Part shown: in pieces, positions 42,358-51,153 of the stretch
How positions within the stretch are numbered: position 1 is the stretch's first letter
Layout: each line of letters starts with the position of its first letter
Assembly: GCF_023073415.1 (NCBI RefSeq)
Contig: NZ_JADPJL010000077.1
Coordinates: 62,001-126,000 of the forward strand
Origin: Bradyrhizobium sp. 190
GTDB lineage: Bacteria > Pseudomonadota > Alphaproteobacteria > Rhizobiales > Xanthobacteraceae
Direction of reading: 5' to 3'
Length of the DNA stretch: 64,000 nt
Translations under genes and position numbers: made by a program
Notes under the pieces: generated by a model
What the model saw: the letters and a program-made list of their open reading frames with translations, nothing else
Databases searched by the model: none
What the model was told of the DNA's origin: nothing

Positions 42358-43200
42358 ATGGCTACATCCGCTGCCGTCAAGAACGAACAACCCGGCCAGA
42401 TCGACCTTTCCGCACTCAAGACCAAGCAGCACGGCGCCTGGTCGTCCGGCGACTATGCCATTGTCGGCACCACGTTGCAGATCGTCGGCGAAGAGCTGTG
42501 CGAGGCCCTCGATCTTAGGGCCGGCCAGAAGGTGCTGGATGTCGCCGCCGGCAACGGCAACGCGACGCTGGCCGCTGCGCGCCGCTGGTGCGAGGTGACC
42601 TCGACCGATTATGTGCCGAGCCTGCTCGAACGCGGCCGCGCGCGTGCCGCGGCGGAAGGCCTGTCGGTTCAGTTCAAGGAAGCGGATGCCGAGGCCCTCG
42701 ACTTCGGCGATGCGACTTTCGATACCGTGCTCTCGACCTTCGGCGTGATGTTCACGCCGGACCAGGATCGCGCGGCTTCCGAATTGCTGCGGGTATGCAA
42801 GAGCGGCGGCAAGATCGGCCTCACCAACTGGACGCCGGAAGGCTTTATTGGCCAGTTGTTCAAGACGCTCGGCAAATATCTGCCGCCGCCTGCCGGCGCG
42901 AAATCGCCGGCGATGTGGGGAACGCAGGCGCGCATCACGGAGATGTTCGGCGCGTCGGCAGCCTCGATCAAGGCCGAGAAGCGTCACTTCACGTTCCGCT
43001 ACCGCTCGCCGATGCACTTTCTCGACGTGTTCAGGAACTACTATGGCCCGACGCTGAAAGCCTTTGCCGCGCTTGATGAAACCAACCAGCGCCAACTCGC
43101 CGACGATATCCTGAAACTGATCGCATCGATGAATCGCGCCGAGGACGGCACCATGGTGGTGGCGAGTGAGTATCTGGAAATCGTCATCACCAAGCGATGA
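42358..43200 (+). CDS. class I SAM-dependent methyltransferase
   Basis: 280 residues. SAM-binding motif I VLDVAAGNGNATLAAARRW (about 59-77), post-I acidic residue in STDYVPSLL, motif II region DFGDATFDTVLSTFGVMF, all in the UbiE/type-11 pattern. AGGAGGA lies eight bases before the ATG at 42358. It is first of a two-gene unit with an alpha/beta hydrolase (72-base gap) and divergent from the AraC/TPR regulator. A small molecule is the likely acceptor; none can be named. Confidence 0.9.
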   Translation: MATSAAVKNEQPGQIDLSALKTKQHGAWSSGDYAIVGTTLQIVGEELCEALDLRAGQKVLDVAAGNGNATLAAARRWCEVTSTDYVPSLLERGRARAAAEGLSVQFKEADAEALDFGDATFDTVLSTFGVMFTPDQDRAASELLRVCKSGGKIGLTNWTPEGFIGQLFKTLGKYLPPPAGAKSPAMWGTQARITEMFGASAASIKAEKRHFTFRYRSPMHFLDVFRNYYGPTLKAFAALDETNQRQLADDILKLIASMNRAEDGTMVVASEYLEIVITKR

Positions 43201-43271
43201 TTCAACTGTGACGCGGCGACGGCCCCAACGGGCCGCCGTCCGTCGGTGGTGTCCACGAAGGAGCTTCCGAG

Positions 43272-44111
43272 ATGATTTACCAAACGCCCGGGCTCATCGA
43301 TTACCAAGAGACCGGCAAGGGCCCGACCGTAGTGCTCGTGCCGGGCTCATGCAGCACCGGCGCGGCCTGGCGGCCGGTCATGGCTCATTGGCAGGGCCAG
43401 TTCCGCTGCGTGACCACCAGCCTGTTGGGATATGGCGGTACCGCCGAGCGCCGCGCCGCAGATGATACCGATATCGCCCATGAGCGCGAAATCCTCGAGT
43501 CTGTGATTCGTCGTGCAGGCGGCCCGGTGCATCTCGTTGGTCACTCGTTCGGCGGATTGACGGCGCTTGCAGTCGCACTACGGGGGCGTGTTCCGCTGCT
43601 CAGCCTGACAATCGCCGAAGCACCGGCCATGGAAATCCTGAAAGAAACCGGAGAGCAGCAGCACTATGGCGCTTTCCGGAACATGTCCCGCGCCTATTCC
43701 GATGCTGTCATGCGCGGCGAAGCCGATGCGATCGCGCGAATGGTCGACTTCTACGGCGGCGCCGGCACCTTCGCCGCCTGGCCGCAGCGCGTTCGCGACT
43801 ACGCCATCGAAACGACCTCTGCGAATTTGCTGGACTGGAAATCGGCTTATGGTTTTCGACTAACACCCATGTCACTGGCGACCGTGAAAATTCCCACGCT
43901 CGTCATATGGGGTGAAACCAGTCATCCGGCTGTACGTCAGGCGAACGATTGCCTGAGTCGATATATCCCGCGCGCCGACCGCGCCACGATTGCCGGCGCG
44001 GCTCATTTCATGATCGCGACCCACCCGAAGCAGTTTGCGGACTTGGTGGCCCGTCACGTCGGCCAGTCCGGCCTCGGGCAGTCCAGCCTTGAACTGGCCG
44101 CCGCGCGCTAG
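43272..44111 (+). CDS. alpha/beta hydrolase
   Basis: 279 residues. Oxyanion-side VVLVPGSCSTGAAWRPV, nucleophile elbow GHSFGG (Ser about 95), late His in GAAHFMIATHP (about 245) and a probable acid residue in VIWGETSHP. GAAGGAG precedes the ATG. It follows the methyltransferase gene in the same direction, so the two probably act on related compounds. Substrate unknown; no signal peptide, so cytoplasmic. Confidence 0.9.
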   Translation: MIYQTPGLIDYQETGKGPTVVLVPGSCSTGAAWRPVMAHWQGQFRCVTTSLLGYGGTAERRAADDTDIAHEREILESVIRRAGGPVHLVGHSFGGLTALAVALRGRVPLLSLTIAEAPAMEILKETGEQQHYGAFRNMSRAYSDAVMRGEADAIARMVDFYGGAGTFAAWPQRVRDYAIETTSANLLDWKSAYGFRLTPMSLATVKIPTLVIWGETSHPAVRQANDCLSRYIPRADRATIAGAAHFMIATHPKQFADLVARHVGQSGLGQSSLELAAAR

Positions 44112-44151
44112 CTTTTTGCGCGCGGCACCAGCCATTGGTTGCGCCGACTGG

Positions 44152-44325
44152 CTAGACGTTGGTTCGTCCGCGCACCAATCCGACCACGGCGGAGATCAGA
44201 AACAGGATCACGGCGATAAAGAAGATCGCCTTGGCGATTTCGACGGAAGCGCCGGCGATGCCGCCGAAGCCCAGAATACCTGCGATCAACGCGACGATCA
44301 GAAACGTAACGACCCAGCTCAGCAT
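44152..44325 (-). CDS. DUF1328 small membrane protein (YtjA family)
   Basis: 57 residues with two transmembrane helices: MLSWVVTFLIVALIAGILGFGG and IAKAIFFIAVILFLISAVVGL, the DUF1328 signature. The start is the ATG at 44325 with GAGGT upstream; reading further upstream adds an unlikely basic extension. Function unknown; commonly stress-associated. Confidence 0.9.
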   Translation of the reverse strand: MLSWVVTFLIVALIAGILGFGGIAGASVEIAKAIFFIAVILFLISAVVGLVRGRTNV

Positions 44326-44612
44326 GACACGACCTCGATTGGCTGTTGCTCGCGACGGTGGTGACTGAAGCGCCACGCATCGCCTGCAGGAACAATCCGG
44401 GCCGGGAATGATGGTTCCGGGCGGCAAAACCGCGAAATTTGACGATTCCGGCGGAACAAAATCGCAGCCGCGCCTCGAAATCCGGCTTGCAAAAGCGCCG
44501 GGATAAAACCTGTCAAAACGGCCGGACAGGCCCTATATGGCCCTTAATCCTTGCTATGAAGGCTCCCCTTTACCGCCTCACGGTGCCATCGTGGGGCCAA
44601 GACGATTCGAGC

Positions 44613-47255
44613 ATGACCGAGCCGAGCAAACTACCCCATCGCGGCGTCCCCGAGCACCAGCCAGCGGCTGGCGGTATCGCCGCGCGTGCGCGGGCCGCGG
44701 CCGGCCCGCAATATCTCAACGGCCTTAATCCCGAACAGCGCGATGCGGTCGTGACGCTGGACGGACCGGTTCTGGTGCTCGCCGGCGCCGGCACCGGCAA
44801 GACGCGCGTGCTGACCACGCGGATCGCCCACATCCTGAGTCAGGGCCGGGCGCGGCCGCATGAAATCCTGTCGGTGACCTTCACCAACAAGGCCGCGCGC
44901 GAGATGAAGTTGCGCCTCGGCCAGATGCTCGGCCAGGCCGTGGAAGGCATGCCGTGGCTCGGCACCTTCCACTCGATCGGCGGCCGCATCCTGCGTTTCC
45001 ACGCCGAACTGGTGCAGCTCAAATCCAATTTCACCGTGCTCGATGTCGACGATCAGGTGCGGCTCTTGAAGCAATTGCTGCAGGCCGAGAGCATCGACGA
45101 CAAGCGCTGGCCCGCACGCATGCTGGCCGGACTGATCGACGGCTGGAAGAACCGCGGCCTGACGCCCGGCCAGGTGCCGGCGGGTGAAGCCGCCATGTTC
45201 GGCAACGGCAAGGGCGGCAAGCTCTACGCCAGCTACCAGGAGCGGCTGAAGATTCTCAACGCCGCCGATTTCGGCGATCTGCTGCTGGAGAACATCCGGC
45301 TGTTCCGCGAGCATCCCGACGTGCTGCGGCAGTACCAGAACCGGTTCAAGTTCATTCTGGTCGACGAATACCAGGACACCAACGTCGCGCAGTATCTATG
45401 GCTGCGGCTGCTGTCGCAGGCGCCGTCGCGGCCCGGGGTACCGCTTTCCGCGATCATTCCGGGGGCCACGGACCCCGCCGTCATTCCGGAGCGCATCGAT
45501 CCCGCCGTCATTCCGGGGCACGCCGAAGGCGTGAACCCGGAATCTCGAGCAGGCGAAGACTCATCTCCAGATTCCGGGTCTGCGCTTTCAGCGCAACCCG
45601 GAATGACGACGGCTGCGGCGCCCGCCTCCCCCCTCAAGAACATCTGCTGCGTCGGCGACGACGATCAATCGATCTATGGCTGGCGCGGCGCCGAGGTCGA
45701 CAACATCCTGCGCTTCGATCACGATTTTCCCGGCGCAAAAGTCATCCGCCTCGAGCGCAATTACCGCTCCACCGGCCATATCCTCGCCGCCGCCTCGCAT
45801 CTGATCGCGCACAACGAAGGCCGTCTCGGCAAGACGCTGCGCACCGAGGATGTTGACGGCGAGAAGGTAACCGTGACCGGCTCCTGGGATTCGGAAGAGG
45901 AAGCCCGCGCCATCGGCGAGGAAATCGAGGAGCTGCAACGCTCAGGCGAGAACCTTAACGAGGTCGCGATCCTGGTGCGGGCCTCGTTCCAGATGCGCGA
46001 GTTCGAAGATCGCTTCGTCACGCTCGGCCTGCCCTATCGCGTCATCGGCGGTCCCAGGTTCTATGAGCGCGCCGAGATCCGCGACGCGCTGGCATACTTG
46101 CGCGTGATCAATTCACCGGCCGACGACCTCGCCTTCGAGCGTATCGTCAACGTGCCCAAGCGCGGGCTGGGCGACGCCACCGTGCAGATGCTGCACGACC
46201 ACGCCCGCAAGCGCCGCATTCCCCTGTTCGAGGCCGCGCGCGCCGTGGTCGAAACCGACGAGCTGAAGCCGAAGGCGCGCGGGAGCCTGCGCGATCTCAT
46301 CCTGCATTTCGATCGCTGGCGCGCGCAGCGCGAGGTCACTGCGCATACAGAGCTGGCCGAAATCGTGCTGGACGAGAGCGGCTATACCGAGATGTGGCAG
46401 AAGGACCGCTCGGCCGATGCTGCCGGCCGGCTGGATAACTTGAAGGAACTCGTGCGCTCGATGGAAGAGTTCGAGAACCTGCAAGGCTTTCTCGAACACA
46501 TCTCGCTGGTGATGGACCGCGACGGCGGCGCCGAGGATGAAGCCGTCTCGCTGATGACGCTGCACTCGGCCAAGGGGCTCGAATTCGACAACGTCTTCCT
46601 GCCCGGCTGGGAAGAAGGCCTGTTTCCGAGCCAGCGGACGCTCGACGAACAGGGACGCGCCGGTCTCGAAGAAGAACGACGCCTCGCCCATGTCGGGCTG
46701 ACCCGCGCGCGCCGCCGCGCCAAACTCTACTTCGCCACCAACCGCCGCATTCATGGCACGTGGACGACCACGATCCCGTCGCGCTTCCTCGACGAATTGC
46801 CGACGACCAATGTCGAGATCACGGAATCCAAGGGCGGCTCCGGCTGGGGCGGCAGCGGCGGCTACGGCCCCTCACGTTTCGACAACGTCGAATCCTTCGG
46901 CTCCAGTTACACGACGCCGGGCTGGCAGCGCGCGCAGGCCAATCGCAACCGTGGCCAGAGCGGTCGCGGACAGGCCCGCGGCGGTTTCGAGGAAAGCCAG
47001 TCGCCATTTTCAGGCTCGCGCAGCGATGCCTTCTCTGGCGGCTTCTCGCGCAACAAGCGCGGTCCGATGGTGATCGAAGGCGAACTGGTCGCAAAATCCA
47101 CCGGCACGGTTTCGGAATTCTCGCTCGACGACCGCGTGTTTCACCAGAAATTCGGTTACGGCAACGTGGTGAAGATCGACGGCAACAAGCTGACGATCGC
47201 GTTCGAGAAGGCCGGCGAGAAGAAGGTCGTCGATAGTTTCGTCGAGCGGGCGTAG
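44613..47255 (+). CDS. uvrD: UvrD/PcrA-type superfamily 1 DNA helicase with a repeat insertion
   Basis: 3'-5' helicase of nucleotide excision and mismatch repair. 880 residues from the ATG at 44613. Motifs in order: LNPEQRDAV (Q motif), Walker A AGAGTGKT (about 55-62), TFTNKAAREM, GTFHSIGGRILR, motif II ILVDEYQDTN (about 252-261), motif III VGDDDQSIYGWRGAE, RLERNYRST, and late VSLMTLHSAKGLEFD, VGLTRARRRAKLYF. Between motifs II and III about 70 extra residues (272-341, Pro/Ser/Ala-rich) are encoded by an in-frame palindromic repeat. The C-terminus has a Gly/Ser/Arg-rich linker and a PcrA-type end (VFHQKFGYGNVV). The start is uncertain; earlier in-frame ATGs exist. Confidence 0.93.
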   Translation: MTEPSKLPHRGVPEHQPAAGGIAARARAAAGPQYLNGLNPEQRDAVVTLDGPVLVLAGAGTGKTRVLTTRIAHILSQGRARPHEILSVTFTNKAAREMKLRLGQMLGQAVEGMPWLGTFHSIGGRILRFHAELVQLKSNFTVLDVDDQVRLLKQLLQAESIDDKRWPARMLAGLIDGWKNRGLTPGQVPAGEAAMFGNGKGGKLYASYQERLKILNAADFGDLLLENIRLFREHPDVLRQYQNRFKFILVDEYQDTNVAQYLWLRLLSQAPSRPGVPLSAIIPGATDPAVIPERIDPAVIPGHAEGVNPESRAGEDSSPDSGSALSAQPGMTTAAAPASPLKNICCVGDDDQSIYGWRGAEVDNILRFDHDFPGAKVIRLERNYRSTGHILAAASHLIAHNEGRLGKTLRTEDVDGEKVTVTGSWDSEEEARAIGEEIEELQRSGENLNEVAILVRASFQMREFEDRFVTLGLPYRVIGGPRFYERAEIRDALAYLRVINSPADDLAFERIVNVPKRGLGDATVQMLHDHARKRRIPLFEAARAVVETDELKPKARGSLRDLILHFDRWRAQREVTAHTELAEIVLDESGYTEMWQKDRSADAAGRLDNLKELVRSMEEFENLQGFLEHISLVMDRDGGAEDEAVSLMTLHSAKGLEFDNVFLPGWEEGLFPSQRTLDEQGRAGLEEERRLAHVGLTRARRRAKLYFATNRRIHGTWTTTIPSRFLDELPTTNVEITESKGGSGWGGSGGYGPSRFDNVESFGSSYTTPGWQRAQANRNRGQSGRGQARGGFEESQSPFSGSRSDAFSGGFSRNKRGPMVIEGELVAKSTGTVSEFSLDDRVFHQKFGYGNVVKIDGNKLTIAFEKAGEKKVVDSFVERA
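45510..45604. repeat. REP-like double palindrome inserted in uvrD
   Basis: Two hairpins built on ATTCCGGG...CCCGGAAT: 45510-45543 and 45571-45604, each an imperfect dyad of 34 bases, with further partial CATTCCGG units at about 45456 and 45483. The whole extra segment spans about 45426-45635 (a multiple of three) and leaves the reading frame open. Confidence 0.8.
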
Positions 47256-47386
47256 GGGGCGCTTTTCTCCGTCCGACGCATTGCGGAACGCGCCTCGCGT
47301 TCTTATCTCCCGGTTCCCACCCCTTCCCCGCGTCGATCCGGCCGAAGCGCCGCTGTGTCGTTCGCCCATTTCCGTTTCAGACTGCC

Positions 47387-48315
<929 letters not shown>

Positions 48316-48319
<4 letters not shown>

Positions 48320-49077
48320 ATTACCGTGCGATCCGCGCCATCTATTTGTTCGAAATGGCCCGCACCTGGCGCACGCTGCTGCAGAGCATCGTCTCGCCGG
48401 TGGTCTCCACCTCGCTTTATTTCGTGGTGTTCGGCGCCGCGATCGGCTCGCGCATCACCGAGGTCGAGGGCGTCAGCTATGGCACCTTCATCGTGCCGGG
48501 GCTGGTGATGCTGTCGGTGCTGACACAGAGCATCGCCAACGCCTCGTTTGGAATCTATTTTCCGAAATTCGTCGGCACCATCTATGAAATACTGTCGGCG
48601 CCGATTTCCTATTACGAGATCGTCATCGGCTATGTCGGGGCTGCCGCGACCAAATCCATCATCCTCGGCCTTATCATTCTGGCCACCGCGGCGCTGTTCG
48701 TACCACTGCATATCCTTCATCCCTGGTGGATGCTGACCTTCCTGGTGCTGACCGCGGTAACCTTCAGCCTGTTCGGCTTCATCATCGGCATCTGGGCCGA
48801 CGGCTTCGAAAAGCTGCAGATGATCCCGATGCTGATAGTAACACCGCTGACCTTTCTCGGCGGCAGCTTCTACTCGGTGAACATGCTGCCGTCGGGCTGG
48901 CGCACCATCACCCTGCTCAATCCGGTGGTCTATCTGATCTCGGGTTTCCGCTGGAGCTTTTACGAGATCGCAGACGTCAGCGTGGCCCTGAGCCTCGGCA
49001 TGACGCTCGGCTTCCTCGCCATCTGCATGATCCTGGTGTGGTGGATTTTCCGGACCGGTTACCGGCTGAAGAATTGA
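48316..49077 (+). CDS. ABC-2 type permease
   Basis: 253 residues, six hydrophobic helices; YadH/NodJ-like. The central LTFLGGSFYSVNMLPSGWRTITLLNPVVYLISGFRW block is the ABC-2 signature. ATGA overlap with the ATPase gene shows coupling. It exports an unknown compound through the inner membrane. A long inverted repeat follows directly and could end the transcript. Confidence 0.92.
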
Positions 49078-49087
49078 CGGAGGGTCA

Positions 49088-49170
49088 GTAGCCCGGATGG
49101 AGCGAAGCGCAATCCGGGATTCCCGCGATCGGGCGAAGTCCCGGATTACGCTTCGCTCCATCCGGGCTAC
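49088..49170. repeat. 32-bp inverted repeat element (TAGCCCGGATGGAG family)
   Basis: Arms 49088-49119 and 49139-49170 are complementary over 32 positions with one mismatch, separated by 19 bases. It starts GTAGCCCGGATGGAGCG and ends CGCTCCATCCGGGCTAC. It can fold into a very stable hairpin and may act as a bidirectional terminator after the ABC permease gene. Confidence 0.85.
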
Positions 49171-49358
49171 GGTCTTCCGCTCGCGAAAAAGTCAGCGCCA
49201 CAGCAGGCCTGCGCCGTCCTAACGCCTTGTTTGCGCCGCGGCTGATGTTAACGATTGCGAGCGCGGGCCACTGGAACCAGTGCCGGTTTCCGGGCATATT
49301 GGATGCCGGGGACGGAGAGCCGGCAGCTTTAGTACAGGGCCTGGAGGCCAAAGGTAAA

Positions 49359-50159
49359 ATGCGTTCCTTCCTCATTGCCGTCACTGCCCTGACGCTGTTT
49401 GCGGCGGGCACAGCCCAAGCCAAAGTCGCCATATCAGTCGACAAGGACAACCAGCAGATGACCGTCGCCGTCGACGGCGTCGAAACGTACCGGTGGCCGG
49501 TGTCGTCAGGCCTTCCCTCCTACGAGACGCCGAACGGCAGTTTCCGCGCCTTTCGCATGGAGGAGGACCACTACTCCAAGGAATTCGACGAGGCGCCGAT
49601 GCCGCACTCGATCTTCTTCACGAAGATCGGCCACGCCATCCACGGCACAGATTCCGTCAACCGTCTCGGTTCTCCCGCTTCGCATGGCTGCGTGCGGCTG
49701 TCGCGCGAGAACGCCGCAAAGCTCTTTGCACTGGTCAAGGAGCAAGGCGTGCTCAACACTACGGTGACGCTGTCCGGCTCGTCCCAGGTCGCGCTGGCGC
49801 GCAATCCGCGGCCGCGCACCAACACCGCCGTCGCCCGCCGCGCGCCGCTGCCGCAATATGAGCAGCAATACGACTCCGCCGCCGGCGATCCCGTCGTGAT
49901 CACGCCGCCACAGCAGCGCGTGGCGCCGCAGGCGCGGGCCGATGACGGCTATATCTATCCCGCCGATGGTTCTTCGAACGAAGCGCGCTACCCCGCGCCA
50001 CCCAGCCGCCGCGTCTACGACACCCAAGCTTATCAGCAGCAGCAGCAGCCGCAGCAGCAATATTACGGCAACCGCGGCTATGTGCCGGCGCCGCAGGGCT
50101 ACTACTATCAACCGCGGCAGACTTATCAGCAGCGCGGGCTGTTCACCTACCAGGACTAG
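49359..50159 (+). CDS. secreted L,D-transpeptidase (ErfK/YbiS/YcfS family)
   Basis: 266 residues. Signal peptide MRSFLIAVTALTLFAAGTAQA; catalytic domain about 22-140 with HAIHGT and SHGCVRLSRENAAKLF, carrying the active-site His and Cys. It makes 3-3 peptidoglycan cross-links or attaches proteins. The C-terminal half is low-complexity, rich in Gln, Tyr and Pro (QQQQQPQQQYYGNRGY), probably disordered and cell-wall facing. GGAGG lies upstream of the ATG at 49359; reading from 49227 has no support. Confidence 0.9.
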   Translation: MRSFLIAVTALTLFAAGTAQAKVAISVDKDNQQMTVAVDGVETYRWPVSSGLPSYETPNGSFRAFRMEEDHYSKEFDEAPMPHSIFFTKIGHAIHGTDSVNRLGSPASHGCVRLSRENAAKLFALVKEQGVLNTTVTLSGSSQVALARNPRPRTNTAVARRAPLPQYEQQYDSAAGDPVVITPPQQRVAPQARADDGYIYPADGSSNEARYPAPPSRRVYDTQAYQQQQQPQQQYYGNRGYVPAPQGYYYQPRQTYQQRGLFTYQD

Positions 50160-50202
50160 CCGGCAGCTTCATCGCGGTCGCGCACGGCCGCAAGCCGTCA
50201 TT

Positions 50203-50661
50203 TCAGCCGTCCGTCGCACTCGCCAGCAGACGTTCGCGTTGCGCCGTCAGCCGCGACTGTTGCCAGGCGTCGTGAGCCACCATGCCGGCGGCCATCGCGA
50301 CCACGAAGACGATGACCTCCGGCGACAGCGTCGCCAGGCTCTCCAAGGCCGGCCCCGGGCATAACCCGACAAGGCCCCACCCGATTCCAAACAGCGCTGC
50401 GCCCGCAACCAGCGGTAGATCGATTCCCGATTTGCCCGGCCGAAAATATTGCCCGGCAAACCAGGGCTGCGCACCGCGATCAGCCAACCTGAAGCCGGGC
50501 ACCGACACTGCGAGCGCCGCAGCCATCACCACCGCGAGACTCGGATCCCACGCGCCGAAGATATCCAGGAAAGCCAAAACCTTTGTCGGCTGCACCATGC
50601 CTGAAATCAGCAGGCCCGCGCCGAAGATCAGGCCGCAAATCAAGGGAGCGATGATCCACAT
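50203..50661 (-). CDS. YeeE/YedE-type (DUF6691) membrane protein, second subunit
   Basis: 152 residues with about four hydrophobic helices. FGAGLLISGMVQPTKVLAFLD and GWGLVGLCPGPALESL are characteristic of the half-size YeeE/YedE proteins that work in pairs. The Cys in GLCPGPA matches the conserved thiol of thiosulphate/sulphur-transport members. It follows the partner gene after three bases. Confidence 0.88.
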   Translation of the reverse strand: MWIIAPLICGLIFGAGLLISGMVQPTKVLAFLDIFGAWDPSLAVVMAAALAVSVPGFRLADRGAQPWFAGQYFRPGKSGIDLPLVAGAALFGIGWGLVGLCPGPALESLATLSPEVIVFVVAMAAGMVAHDAWQQSRLTAQRERLLASATDG

Positions 50662-50664
50662 GGC

Positions 50665-51090
50665 TCAACCTCCCAACACATGGCGGGTGACCGCCACCGT
50701 GATGACCGCCGTCACCATGAAGACGATCGTGGCGGCGATCGAGCGCGGCGACAGCCGTGCTATTCCGCAGATACCGTGACCGGAGGTGCAGCCGCCGCCA
50801 AGCCGGGTGCCGAACCCCACCAGCAGTCCTGCTGCGATAATGACGGCCCAACTCGATGGCAGCTTGGGCTGCGCCATTCCGTGGCCGATCAGGCCGGCGA
50901 TGACGGGCGCGAGAATGAGCCCGGCGATGAAAGCGATGCGCCAGCCCTTGTCCTCGCCGCGCAAATTCAACAGGCCACTGAAGATGCCGCTGATGCCGGC
51001 GATCCGCCCGGTCGACAACATCAGCAGGACAGCGGAAAGCCCGATCAGCACACCGCCGATCGCGGCCGATACGGGAGTGAAATTGGCCAT
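50665..51090 (-). CDS. YeeE/YedE-type membrane protein, first subunit
   Basis: 141 residues, about four hydrophobic helices. AAIGGVLIGLSAVLLMLSTGRIAGISG and GFGTRLGGGCTSGHGICGIARL are the family signatures; the two Cys in GGGCTSGHGIC are the sulphur-relay residues known from TsuA-type proteins. With the next gene it forms a split transporter for thiosulphate or another sulphur compound (family inference). GGAAAACC precedes the ATG at 51090. Confidence 0.9.
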   Translation of the reverse strand: MANFTPVSAAIGGVLIGLSAVLLMLSTGRIAGISGIFSGLLNLRGEDKGWRIAFIAGLILAPVIAGLIGHGMAQPKLPSSWAVIIAAGLLVGFGTRLGGGCTSGHGICGIARLSPRSIAATIVFMVTAVITVAVTRHVLGG

Positions 51091-51153
51091 GACGGGTTTT
51101 CCTTCGTTGGGGCGTGCTCAATCATAGGCGCGCCTTGCCTGACCGCAACCCGT

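Noticed and set aside
45426..45635. Frameshift or pseudogene in uvrD
   Set aside because: The extra segment is a multiple of three, has no stop codon, and all helicase motifs continue intact after it.
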